DNA of 64,000 nucleotides, taken from NCBI RefSeq assembly GCF_009882985.1, contig NZ_WTUZ01000038.1, positions 141,238-205,237 on the forward strand, read 5' to 3'. Below the pieces are notes generated by a model, which saw only the letters and a program-made list of their open reading frames with translations, did no database searches and was not told the origin of the DNA. Shown here one piece after another: positions 1 through 8,563 of this stretch (position 1 is the first letter of the stretch; the number at the start of each line of letters is the position of its first letter). A program made the position numbers and the translations under genes. This DNA is from Paenibacillus silvestris (GTDB lineage Bacteria; Bacillota; Bacilli; Paenibacillales; NBRC-103111).

Positions 1-763
1 CTTCGCCTTTGCGGCCTCTTTCAGCAGCTTCGGACACAGCTTGAACAACAGCCAGAACGTCCATTCCATCTACTTGCACGCCTTTGATACCAGCAGCAAT
101 TGCTTTATGCGCAACAGAAAGCGCTCCAGTTTGCTTGGAGTAAGGCGTTGTGATCGCATAACCATTGTTTTGTACAAAATAAATGGCAGGCAGCTTGAAT
201 GCTCCTGCAAAGTTCATACCTTCGTAGAAATCTCCTTCGGAGCTTCCTCCGTCCCCTGTGTACGTAATCGCTACACGCGGTTGGTTACGTTTTTTGAATG
301 CCATAGCAACACCAGTTGCGTGCAGAATTTGTGCACCAATGATGATTTGCGGCATAAGAACGTGAACATCTTGCGGAATTTGTCCGCCATGTTGATGTCC
401 GCGGGAGTATAGGAATGCTTGGTAAAGCGGAAGTCCGTGCCATACGAGCTGCGGCATATCGCGGTAACCTGGGCAAATAAAGTCATCTTTATTTAATGCA
501 AATTCACTACCGATCATGGAAGCTTCTTGACCGGATACCGGTGCATAGAAACCAAGACGTCCTTGACGACCGAGATTTACTGCTCTTTCGTCCCAAACAC
601 GTGTGAATACCATTCTTCTCATTAACTCTCTTAATTGGTCATCGCTAAGTTTAGGCATTTTGTCTGGATTTACAATTGTGCCGTCTGGAGCCAGTACTTG
701 TAAAGGCTCAACCTTCTCTGTGGTCACTTCGTAATTTACTTGGCTGACAAGTGGCTTACTCAT
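1..763 (-). CDS. pdhA: Pyruvate dehydrogenase E1 component subunit alpha, partial (3' part off the left edge)
   Basis: The alpha subunit of the thiamine-diphosphate E1 enzyme, which decarboxylates pyruvate and acetylates the lipoyl domains of E2 in the cytoplasmic pyruvate dehydrogenase complex. The minus frame is open from an ATG at 761-763 to the window edge, about 254 codons. An AGAGGTG ribosome site lies just upstream of the ATG. The visible part has the E1-alpha signature: MSKPLVSQ start, a GRLGFYAP stretch, a RGHQHGG loop, and the ThDP-binding GDGGSSEG followed by NNGYAITTP. The C-terminal third and any pdhB partner lie outside the window. It is divergent from the esterase at 1027. Identity is firm from the motifs; only the gene end is unseen. 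Confidence 0.93.
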   Translation of the reverse strand, partial: MSKPLVSQVNYEVTTEKVEPLQVLAPDGTIVNPDKMPKLSDDQLRELMRRMVFTRVWDERAVNLGRQGRLGFYAPVSGQEASMIGSEFALNKDDFICPGYRDMPQLVWHGLPLYQAFLYSRGHQHGGQIPQDVHVLMPQIIIGAQILHATGVAMAFKKRNQPRVAITYTGDGGSSEGDFYEGMNFAGAFKLPAIYFVQNNGYAITTPYSKQTGALSVAHKAIAAGIKGVQVDGMDVLAVVQAVSEAAERGRKGE

Positions 764-922
764 ACCATTTCACCTCTTATATGATTTTGATGCCTGCTAG
801 CTACACTTCTGTTATAGTATTATTATAAACCTGTTTTTGTGAATTGTACACCGCTATCCTTATGATATATGACCTTTTTTCGCGGAAGCGAATAGTACAG
901 TTTAGGAAAATATATAATACAG

Positions 923-950
923 TTAACATGAAATTAACAACTGATATAAT
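923..950 (+). promoter_or_regulatory. Sigma-A-type promoter for the esterase gene
   Basis: A TTAACA -35 hexamer at 923-928, a 16-nt spacer and an extended -10 (TGATATAAT, 942-950) lie 77 nt before the esterase start. Seen in sequence; activity is inferred. Confidence 0.5.
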
Positions 951-1026
951 ACACCTTACCCAAATCATTTCCAACTTACGCTTCACATACCACTTTTCCC
1001 CATTAGGATATAAAGGAGAATACACG

Positions 1027-1758
1027 ATGTCTGATGACGCTCGTTACTACCAAAGAACCATTGTGAAAGATGAACTCACCTCTGTCCTGCTGCAAGAAAC
1101 ACGCCCGCTTCGCGTTTATTTGCCTCCCGGTTATAACGAGCTGCTCTCCTACCCCGTTATCTACTGCCAAGATGGCGAGCAATTCTTTAATTTCGGGCGC
1201 ATTGCCACAACGATTACCCGCTGCATTTTGGATGAGGACCTGGAGCCGGCTATTGTCGTAGGTGTGGATGTGAACACGGCTAACCGCACGTCCGAGTATG
1301 CGCCGGAAGGTGAGCGTCATGATGCTTATTGCCGCTTTTTCGCGGAGGAGCTGCTCCCTTATGTGGAAAGCCGCTATCCTGTACGAACGGAGCGCAGTGA
1401 ACGCATTGTCGCAGGTGATTCCCTCGGTGGGACCGTTTCCTTGCATCTCGCCTTAGATTATCCTAGCCTTTTTTGCCGCGTTATATCCTTATCTGGCGCA
1501 TTTTTCGACATTACCCGCGAACGCCTTAAAGCGGCAGACGATTTATCTTGGCTTGAAATGTATATGTTAATTGGTTTGGATGAAACGGATGTCAAAACCG
1601 AGCGAGGAACCTTTGACTTCGTCAGAGAAAATCGTTTGGCCAAAGAGGATCTGGAAAGAAAAAATGTGGTGCTACATTATATTGAGAAACCTGGCAAGCA
1701 TTTGTGGGGATTCTGGCAAGGGGAATTGAGCGCGGCGCTGCACTATTTTCTAGGGTGA
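1027..1758 (+). CDS. Esterase family alpha/beta hydrolase
   Basis: A 243-residue putative serine esterase of the enterochelin-esterase/esterase D-like group, probably cytoplasmic since no signal peptide is visible. The nucleophile elbow GDSLGG lies near residue 123, in the expected GxSxG form after a YPVRTERSERIVA strand. The late KHLW histidine (near residue 227) is a plausible catalytic His. The ATG at 1027 was chosen because an AAAGGAGA ribosome site sits 7 nt upstream; the frame is open further upstream, but without such a site. The gene stands alone between pdhA (divergent) and lipL (convergent) and shares a two-way terminator at 1943-1986. Substrate cannot be told from sequence. Confidence 0.82.
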   Translation: MSDDARYYQRTIVKDELTSVLLQETRPLRVYLPPGYNELLSYPVIYCQDGEQFFNFGRIATTITRCILDEDLEPAIVVGVDVNTANRTSEYAPEGERHDAYCRFFAEELLPYVESRYPVRTERSERIVAGDSLGGTVSLHLALDYPSLFCRVISLSGAFFDITRERLKAADDLSWLEMYMLIGLDETDVKTERGTFDFVRENRLAKEDLERKNVVLHYIEKPGKHLWGFWQGELSAALHYFLG

Positions 1759-1942
1759 TGTTGAGCGAGGGCTTCCCTTGCAATTAACGCCGATTTCTCC
1801 AGCTATTCCATGCAATTCCTCCACATATAGCGAAATAACTGGATTTCGGCCGGAGGGCCCGAATGTATGGGTTGGCTGCAGGTGCATAAAGGCGATGCTG
1901 CAGGCAGCCGTCACATCTTACAAAACGTCGCATCTTACAAAG

Positions 1943-1986
1943 AAAACGGTCCCGCTTGCGTCAGATGACGAAGTCAGACCGTTTTT
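1943..1986. terminator. Bidirectional terminator between esterase and lipL
   Basis: AAAACGGTC and GACCGTTTT arms flank a 26-nt loop and abut the lipL stop codon. T-runs on both strands let it serve both converging genes. Confidence 0.7.
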
Positions 1987-2811
1987 CTATTCCTTAATCG
2001 CGTATCGCTCTTTCATCAGCCTCACCATGTCGCTAATCTGTTCATCCGTCGGATACCCTTGGATTACTTCAGGACTCGCCACTTGCAGCCCTCTGGCAAC
2101 CATAACTTCAACTAAGTTCGCAGTAAATTGCTCTGCTGTTAAAGGAATGTTCAAGCATTCCGCTAAACTCGCCATGCTCCCCGGTGCCACCTCAGGATAC
2201 TGGCTGTGATCAGCAGATCCAGCCGCGCGTTCGTAGAAGCCCCTAGCCAGCGCTGCTTTCGCCTCGCCTTCGCCCTCGACGATAATAAACGCTTGAACCG
2301 ATAAAGCAAGCTGCTGCCTGCGTTGAGCGATCCCACAGAACTTACGACCACCTACACTTAAGTCGAACTCACCTGGACAAAAGGAGCCCATCACTTCACC
2401 TTGATCAATATGATCGGTAAGTTTGCTCATCACGTCGCGGATCAGGGTAACCATCGCTTCGAAATCCTTGCGATGCTCCATATCTCCTGCCTCTTTCGGC
2501 AGCAGTAATGAGACATTCACAACACTCAAATCCAATGGAACCGCTGCGCCGCCTGAATTTCTTACTGCCGTATCATACCCTTGATCGAGCAGCCACTCGT
2601 TAGCAAGTGCTGCTTCGGGGAGTCGGCTATCTCTAAGTCCCATGACGAAAGCTCGCGGGTGCCGCCAAATGTGAAGGATCGGAGGTGCCATTTTACCAAT
2701 TGATCGGCACAAAAGTTCTTCCAACGCAAAAGCATATAGAATAGATCTTGTGTCCGTTTCCTGGGTTCGGTCCAGAATGACCATGGAAGAGGAAAGTGGT
2801 GTATTCGTCAT
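1987..2811 (-). CDS. lipL: Octanoyl-[GcvH]:protein N-octanoyltransferase (LipL)
   Basis: A 274-residue member of the lipoate ligase/octanoyltransferase fold. In Firmicutes LipL moves the octanoyl group from the glycine cleavage H protein to E2 lipoyl domains, the step before sulfur insertion by LipA. Seen here: the RNSGGAAVPLD motif (residues 84-94) that replaces the RRxxGGGxVxHD of true lipoate ligases, and a Cys145 in the GSFCPGEFD context followed by a lysine-containing GGRKFCGIAQRR segment; B. subtilis LipL uses a cysteine at the equivalent place as acyl carrier. AGGAGA lies 7 nt before the ATG. Location near pdhA fits supply of lipoyl groups to the pyruvate dehydrogenase complex. LipM or a ligase is the alternative; the motif context favours LipL. 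Confidence 0.78.
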   Translation of the reverse strand: MTNTPLSSSMVILDRTQETDTRSILYAFALEELLCRSIGKMAPPILHIWRHPRAFVMGLRDSRLPEAALANEWLLDQGYDTAVRNSGGAAVPLDLSVVNVSLLLPKEAGDMEHRKDFEAMVTLIRDVMSKLTDHIDQGEVMGSFCPGEFDLSVGGRKFCGIAQRRQQLALSVQAFIIVEGEGEAKAALARGFYERAAGSADHSQYPEVAPGSMASLAECLNIPLTAEQFTANLVEVMVARGLQVASPEVIQGYPTDEQISDMVRLMKERYAIKE

Positions 2812-3002
2812 TTATATATCTCCTGAGCCTGCTATTTAAGTCCGTCTTCCGAATTGTAAGCGAAACTAGCGTAAGCCGCAATGCAAAAATCGTTGCATTT
2901 CGCCAAAAAACATCAAAATTTAGGATACAATTCGAAGGAATTCCAAGTTTTGTGTCGAATAAAAAGTGGAACATCAAATTTTTTATTAAGTAGGCGAGAT
3001 CT

Positions 3003-4274
3003 TTGAACATATTTGACGATTTACTCCTGAATATCCTTGTTTTAACCGTCCCCATTGTTTTAACTCACATCTTTTGGCTCGAAAAACCCGGTTCACTAGA
3101 CAGTTACGATAAGTACCGACAGGTATTTCTCTTATTTATCTGCTCATTAGCCGCCATTTTTTGCGTGACCCATCCTTTTTTTAAACCCATAGGCAATCAT
3201 TTCGATCTCCATATTATTCCCGTACTTATAGCCTTCCTATATGGCGGCATACGCTCAGGACTAGCGGTTTCTGGACTCATACTCGCCTATGTGTATATGA
3301 TGAATGGCCCGAATTTCGTGTGGATCGTCACCTTATTAGCTCTTCTTGTCCCCTTCATCCTGGCTTTCATTGCGCTGAGCAATTGGAAGCACCTAACCCC
3401 CAAAGTGATGTTTCCCACCCTGCTTGCTTTCATCAGTGCTCTAGCAACTTTCTGCATCACTCTGCTCTATAGAGTCGGTTCTTTCGTCCCGGTAGATCGT
3501 ACTTTTTTGGTATACGGTATCTTGTATTGTCTCGTTCATTTATTTACTATGTGGCTGCTTACGTATTTAATTGCTCGGATCCGCGAAAATATTACCTTGC
3601 GCCAAGAAATCCAGCGCTCTGAGAAACTGAATGTCCTAAGTGAACTGGCAGCTTCTGTCGCCCACGAAATCCGCAACCCAATGACGGTAGCCAGGGGATT
3701 TATGCAAATCCTCAGTCAATCACAAGTCACTGAAGAGAAGAAACATGTCTACACAGCTATGGTCATCGAAGAAATCGACCGCGCTCAGGGTATAATTACC
3801 GACTACTTATCCTTTGCCAAGCCAGAAGCTGAGAAGCTTGAACCGCTGAACCTATCTGATTTGTCATCCAAATTAAATAATCTCATTCTTCCATATGCAG
3901 CTGCACGCGGGGTTGATATTCAAATCGATATGAAATCTCCCCTGGTCATCCAAGCTAATGAAGAGAAAATTATGCAATGCCTGCTCAACTTAACAAAAAA
4001 CGGTATCGAGGCTATGACTAACGGGGGCGCGCTACAGATCATTGGCTTCAAAAAGGGTTCCAACGTTATTCTGCAAATTACAGATACTGGTGTGGGGATG
4101 ACTGCTGAACAGATCAACCGCCTTGGAACGCCTTTTTATTCCACCAAAAATAAAAGCACCGGTCTCAGCATGATGGTCTCTTACCGGATCATCCGCACCT
4201 TTGGAGGACTCATTGAAGTAACGAGCGAGCCCAATCAAGGCACTTGCTTCACGATCTCGCTACCTGCTGTTTGA
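3003..4274 (+). CDS. Membrane sensor histidine kinase, sporulation-kinase type
   Basis: A 423-residue sensor kinase. About six hydrophobic segments fill residues 5-195 with short loops, a 5TM-LYT-like architecture. The H box AHEIRNPMTVARGF carries the phospho-acceptor His221. The ATPase domain has the N box TKNGIEAM (Asn333) and DTGVGM at 361-366; the G2 box is the degenerate STGLSM instead of GTGLGL. This layout matches KinB-like kinases that feed the Spo0A phosphorelay, and no response regulator lies beside it, which fits an orphan phosphorelay kinase. Translation most likely starts at TTG 3003 behind AGGCGAG. The 3' end overlaps the convergent penicillin-binding protein gene by 15 nt. A TGTCGAA match (Spo0A box form) sits at 2953-2959. 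Confidence 0.85.
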   Translation: MNIFDDLLLNILVLTVPIVLTHIFWLEKPGSLDSYDKYRQVFLLFICSLAAIFCVTHPFFKPIGNHFDLHIIPVLIAFLYGGIRSGLAVSGLILAYVYMMNGPNFVWIVTLLALLVPFILAFIALSNWKHLTPKVMFPTLLAFISALATFCITLLYRVGSFVPVDRTFLVYGILYCLVHLFTMWLLTYLIARIRENITLRQEIQRSEKLNVLSELAASVAHEIRNPMTVARGFMQILSQSQVTEEKKHVYTAMVIEEIDRAQGIITDYLSFAKPEAEKLEPLNLSDLSSKLNNLILPYAAARGVDIQIDMKSPLVIQANEEKIMQCLLNLTKNGIEAMTNGGALQIIGFKKGSNVILQITDTGVGMTAEQINRLGTPFYSTKNKSTGLSMMVSYRIIRTFGGLIEVTSEPNQGTCFTISLPAV

Positions 4275-6074
4275 TTCACTTGCAAGAATATCCATGATCC
4301 CCTTGAATAAAGGTATGGCCTTGTTGCTTTCGGTTGGGTCCGTGTTCTTGATCACGACGGATACCGCATACTTGGGAGAAGCTACTGGGCCATATCCGAT
4401 AAACCACTGATTCACCTTTTCCTGCTTGCCGACCATCGTTTGTGCCGTACCGGATTTCCCTGCGAGCTGCCACTTGGCATCCTTCAACCCTTGGCCTGTC
4501 CCTTCGGTCACGACTTCTCTCATCCAACTCAAAAGCGTACGGCTTGTCGAGGCAGACACGTACCCCTCTTTGTCCTTTAACGTTTGCGGTTCAAACTTCT
4601 CCATCACACGATCGGTTTGGTAGCGTATTTCTTGGACCACTCTCGGTGAATAGCCTTTTCCATTATGCAGCAAAGTAACAATCATATTAGACGCCTGTAA
4701 AGGGGTCATCATGACGTCTCTTTGACCGATGGCTGTCTGCATAAGCACTCCCTCATCATCATGCGGCGTATTGGCGCCAAAGAGCTGTCCGGTCTCCTCG
4801 CTATCTAATTGATGAAGCAGGAGCTTCGTGTCCGTCTTCCCTGTCCATCCTACCTCATCAAGGACGCCAAGCTTATGTGCGAAGCTTTCTAGTTGAGCTG
4901 CAGTCAAGCGCTGCATGACTTTGGCAAACACGATGTTGCATGATTGTGCGAACCCTTGCTCCAAGGTTAAGGGGCCATGTCCCTCTTTTCTCCAGCATGT
5001 AAAACCATATTTGCCAAGAGCTCCTTCACAAGTGAAAGTCTCTTTGGGATTAACCACACCAAGATCTAATGCGGCAGCTGCCACAATTGTTTTGAAAATA
5101 GAGCCGGGAGCCGTCGCTTTAAGCGCATAGTTGCTCCAGCTATTACTGGCAAGATCCACGGACGTGGGATCATAGTTGGGCCTGCTTGCCATGGCGACGA
5201 TGTCCCCTTGTTCGACTTCCTGAACGACGGCAGCTCCATCGCGTATTTTCAATTTATCCATCAGTGTCTCGATTTGCTGCTGCACACTTACATCAAGGGT
5301 CGTGACTAACTTAACGGGATAAAAGGCATTGTTCGGCGCAATCATACGCGCATCAAGTCCTGTCAGAGGCCTTTTCCCAGCATCCATAAAATAAGAGATC
5401 GTTGTCTCCCCGATACCGCGAAGCCAAAGATCGAACGTCTTCTCAAGGCCTGCTCCGCCAATCTTCGTTGTCAGTGCGACCTTACCTTTCTCCAAATCGG
5501 CGCTGTATAGGTTCATCACCCGATCTGGATTCTGCCCGATGAAGCCAATCAACTGCCGCGCAGTCATCCCGCTCGGGTAGCGATCCTCCATCTGCACCAC
5601 CTTCACATTCGGCAAATTAAGCGCATCAATCTTAGCTTCCTGTCCATCTGTTAACTCGATCGGCTTGCCTCCGCCAGCAGCACTCCACACTTGCGGCTCT
5701 TTCAGATCTTTGGTGAATACGCGCCATGACTCCGCATTCGTCCGCAAAATCTGAACAAGCTGTTTCACTTGCTGTGGCTTTGCTTGCAGATCACTATGAA
5801 TGGGAAACACAACCAGAGATTTTACAATCTTCCCTGTTATCGGTTGCAGATCGCGATCCAGGATTTCTCCTCGGCCGCTTTCCAGCACAAGCGCACGCTG
5901 TCTTTGAACGACTGAGTTTTTAAGCAAATTAACGCCGTGTGAGCTGTAGTTTTCCGTTGCTGCGATCTGTATCCAGAATAGCTTGCCCACTATGCCGATA
6001 AACAGGAGTACGATAGTTAAGAGAACAAGAAACATACGACGTTTTTCAAGTGAAGATAACTGTTTGACCCTCAT
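4260..6074 (-). CDS. Class B penicillin-binding protein / D,D-transpeptidase (PbpI-like by position)
   Basis: A 604-residue membrane-anchored transpeptidase that cross-links peptidoglycan stems outside the membrane. One N-terminal transmembrane helix (about residues 15-36) is followed by a PBP dimerisation region and the transpeptidase domain. All three active-site motifs are intact: SIFK at 325-328, SCN at 378-380, KSGT at 540-543. There is no glycosyltransferase domain, so class B. ATG 6074 was preferred to ATG 6098 because AAGGAG lies 8 nt before it and nothing comparable precedes the longer start. In B. subtilis a class B protein (PbpI/YrrR) lies in the same neighbourhood as yrrL-yrrO, so orthology is plausible but not proven. 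The C-terminal codons overlap the convergent kinase gene. Confidence 0.88.
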   Translation of the reverse strand: MRVKQLSSLEKRRMFLVLLTIVLLFIGIVGKLFWIQIAATENYSSHGVNLLKNSVVQRQRALVLESGRGEILDRDLQPITGKIVKSLVVFPIHSDLQAKPQQVKQLVQILRTNAESWRVFTKDLKEPQVWSAAGGGKPIELTDGQEAKIDALNLPNVKVVQMEDRYPSGMTARQLIGFIGQNPDRVMNLYSADLEKGKVALTTKIGGAGLEKTFDLWLRGIGETTISYFMDAGKRPLTGLDARMIAPNNAFYPVKLVTTLDVSVQQQIETLMDKLKIRDGAAVVQEVEQGDIVAMASRPNYDPTSVDLASNSWSNYALKATAPGSIFKTIVAAAALDLGVVNPKETFTCEGALGKYGFTCWRKEGHGPLTLEQGFAQSCNIVFAKVMQRLTAAQLESFAHKLGVLDEVGWTGKTDTKLLLHQLDSEETGQLFGANTPHDDEGVLMQTAIGQRDVMMTPLQASNMIVTLLHNGKGYSPRVVQEIRYQTDRVMEKFEPQTLKDKEGYVSASTSRTLLSWMREVVTEGTGQGLKDAKWQLAGKSGTAQTMVGKQEKVNQWFIGYGPVASPKYAVSVVIKNTDPTESNKAIPLFKGIMDILASESNSR

Positions 6075-6173
6075 ACACCTAGCTCCTTGCGATGTCATTC
6101 ATCATAATTTCAGATGTACTCAGTATCGTCATTCCTGCACTTAGACAAACCGTCTATACGTCCTCTCTGAAAC

Positions 6174-6210
6174 AAAAAAAGTCCACCCTCTTAAACAGAG
6201 AATGGACTTC
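6174..6210 (-). terminator. Terminator of the chemotaxis receptor gene
   Basis: On the minus strand AAGTCCA and TGGACTT arms are followed by a run of T just after the receptor stop codon. Confidence 0.75.
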
Positions 6211-6223
6211 GAATTGTATACGA

Positions 6224-8413
6224 CTAGACTTCGAATTTGGATAAGGTGTCGGTAAGTGATTTGGAAAGCAAATCCAGCTTATCAGACAATTTAACCAAAC
6301 CATCGCTAATGCTAAGCTGCTCGGAACTCAAGGAAGCAACTTCCTCTGAAGTAGCAAGAGATTCCTCTGCTACAGCACTTACATTCGTCATAGCATCCGA
6401 GAGAACGACTTGCGATTGTTCGAGTGTTGAGATCGAATCGCTCACCGTGCTCAATTGCTCAATGAAGCCGCCCATGTGGTTCGTTACTTGTTTGAAAATG
6501 ATATCGGCTTCTTTCACCGCTAGAATCTGTTCTTTGAATATTGGTGTAGCTGTTGAAAGCACCTTCACCGTTTCATCGATTTCTTTCTGGATCGTTTCTG
6601 TAATTTGACCTACGACATCAATGGATTGACGGGATTGGTCAGCCAGCTTCCGAATCTCATCCGCTACAACCATGAAGCCTTTGCCCGCAGCTCCGGCACG
6701 CGCAGCTTCAATTGTTGCATTCAAGGACAAAATATTCGTTTGCTTCGTCATATTATTCAAAACATCCAAGATTTTGCGAATCGAACGTGTGCTGTCTTTC
6801 AAGTTGTCGACTTTATCAACCATGGAACGAATCATTTCTTCGGTCAAATTCGTTTTCGATATGAGCTCGGACATGTATTTCGTTCCTTGCTCACTGGAGC
6901 TCTGCACATCTGCTGCAGCTGTTCCCATCTCCAGATTTGCTTCGATAACCTGTTTCATCTGGATGCCGATATGATGTGTCAGCTCGTTTCCTCTTTCGGA
7001 CTCCGTCGCCAAGCCTCCGGCACCATTGGAAATTTCATCCGTAGCCACAGCAATTTCTCTGGCCGCAGTAGCAGTCACTTTGGAGGAATTCGTTAACTCT
7101 TGCGCTGTTTCAAAGACAGCTTGCGCTGAGCTGCTAGTTTGTTGGACCAACGTTGTAATCTGCTGCATCATAACATCGAAACTTGCGCCCAACTGCCCAA
7201 TCTCATCCTGCGTTGTGTAGTTTGCACGTACAGTTAAATTACCTTTTGCGCCTTGCTGCATCAAGTTGCGAAGATTAACCAGCGGTCGACCAATCATTCT
7301 GGCAACAAATAATCCGATTAATACGGCCGCAATAGCCGCAAATAAAGCGATTAGAAGCGTATAATTGAAAATTTTCTTAGCGTCCTTCACCAGTGAGCTA
7401 ACTGGGATATCTCCAACTAGATTCCAACCTGATATAGATGATTTGTAATAGGCAACCAAATGATCGTCTTTCGTTACAAAAGAGCCATGTTCTTCATCCC
7501 GTTGCTCTTTCGTTATTTGAATGGCAGCATCTTTTTCGAGTTCTGCAGTTTCTGCAACTGCAACATTCTTATTCTCTGCATTCGTAATGACGACCTTGCT
7601 GTCATCTCCCAGAGACATACCTGTAATTTCTTTATTCAAGAGATCAGTGCTAAGCTCCAACATTAACACAGCAGTTGTGCTGTTCGTAAGGGTATTTCTC
7701 ATAAGACGGCCAATGGCGAATGTATTCGTGGAAGAGCTGGAATATCCTTTGACTTTACTATCCAACCACGCTACTTTTCCCCCATTCTCCACTATCTTCT
7801 TAAACCAATCGCTTGTTCCGGAATTTTCGCTTAACGTACTTCCACCGGAACCCGTAATGACAATAAGCTTGCCGTCTGGTCGATAAAGATGAAGCGTTTT
7901 AATTGACTTGTTAGCGAAGGTCACCACATTTAATTTATCCGTTAATTGGCGAATAACCTCCAGCGATTCGTACGAAGTAGGATCCAATGTAGGAACTTTC
8001 TCAAGAAGGTCCTGCAGCTCTTTGTTCAGCATAATTTGCAAAGATGCATCTTCAAAGGTTTGATAAAGGAAATCTAGCTTTTGACCTGCTTGTGTGACAG
8101 TTTGCAAGGAGGATTCCGCCACTTTGTTCTTAATGACACTTTTGGACACGCTGTAAGAAATCATACCCACAATGAGAACGAAGAACAAAATGCTGATAAA
8201 AAACATTAAAAACAGCTTCATACCTACGGATTTCACTGGATTTTCCAGCTTAACCTGCTTCATTTCTTTAAAAGCGTTTGTGCCCATTTGCTTGGATGTC
8301 TTACCTGCTGTCCCCGCCATACGAACGACAGCTTTGTTTGCAAATGCAAGAATACTTTGGAGACTCTTCTTCATCTTCTTCACCGCCATTAGTTTCTGTT
8401 CATTGTCCCCCAT
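6224..8413 (-). CDS. Methyl-accepting chemotaxis protein
   Basis: A 729-residue receptor that relays extracellular signals to CheA/CheW. Order: a 65-residue basic cytoplasmic N-terminus, transmembrane helix 66-88, an extracellular region 89-350 of dCache-like length, transmembrane helix 351-371, HAMP, and a long signalling coiled coil. The hairpin tip is recognisable near 560-594 (NILSLNATIEAARAG, then GKGFMVVADEIRKLA), with AAGKGF where EHGRGF is common. No C-terminal CheR-binding pentapeptide is seen. The long N-terminus before the first helix is unusual. ATG 8413 follows AGGAC. Single gene with its own terminator; ligand unknown. Confidence 0.93.
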   Translation of the reverse strand: MGDNEQKLMAVKKMKKSLQSILAFANKAVVRMAGTAGKTSKQMGTNAFKEMKQVKLENPVKSVGMKLFLMFFISILFFVLIVGMISYSVSKSVIKNKVAESSLQTVTQAGQKLDFLYQTFEDASLQIMLNKELQDLLEKVPTLDPTSYESLEVIRQLTDKLNVVTFANKSIKTLHLYRPDGKLIVITGSGGSTLSENSGTSDWFKKIVENGGKVAWLDSKVKGYSSSSTNTFAIGRLMRNTLTNSTTAVLMLELSTDLLNKEITGMSLGDDSKVVITNAENKNVAVAETAELEKDAAIQITKEQRDEEHGSFVTKDDHLVAYYKSSISGWNLVGDIPVSSLVKDAKKIFNYTLLIALFAAIAAVLIGLFVARMIGRPLVNLRNLMQQGAKGNLTVRANYTTQDEIGQLGASFDVMMQQITTLVQQTSSSAQAVFETAQELTNSSKVTATAAREIAVATDEISNGAGGLATESERGNELTHHIGIQMKQVIEANLEMGTAAADVQSSSEQGTKYMSELISKTNLTEEMIRSMVDKVDNLKDSTRSIRKILDVLNNMTKQTNILSLNATIEAARAGAAGKGFMVVADEIRKLADQSRQSIDVVGQITETIQKEIDETVKVLSTATPIFKEQILAVKEADIIFKQVTNHMGGFIEQLSTVSDSISTLEQSQVVLSDAMTNVSAVAEESLATSEEVASLSSEQLSISDGLVKLSDKLDLLSKSLTDTLSKFEV

Positions 8414-8508
8414 ACTTTCGTCCTAAAATGAAAAGGGTTACAACTCGTGTTTTGTATTCATTTCGACAACATGTAACAATTTCCTTTAATATTCGCTCTA
8501 AAAGAAAA

Positions 8509-8556
8509 TAAAAAAAAGAAACTTTCTCCAATATAACCCAGTCTGGAGAAAGCTTC
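8509..8556 (-). terminator. Terminator of mltG-trhP1-trhP2
   Basis: On the minus strand GAAGCTTTCTCCA pairs with TGGAGAAAGTTTC, then eight T. It follows the trhP2 stop directly. Confidence 0.85.
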
Positions 8557-8563
8557 CATGGTA

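Noticed and set aside
271..486. Small minus-strand ORFs within the first 500 bases
   Set aside because: They are alternate frames of pdhA, which is open to the window edge and carries the E1-alpha motifs.
1780..1930. Possible degenerate third repeat array (TAACGCCGATTTC, GCGAAATAACTGG)
   Set aside because: Similarity to arrays A and B is limited to GAAATAAC and TAACG; spacing and mirror layout are not clear.
8440..8500. Sigma-D (flagellar) promoter before the chemotaxis receptor
   Set aside because: TAAA and GTCGAAAT are present but 17 nt apart, longer than the usual 13-16, and the match is partial. The TGTCGAA inside it was for the same reason not counted as a Spo0A box.
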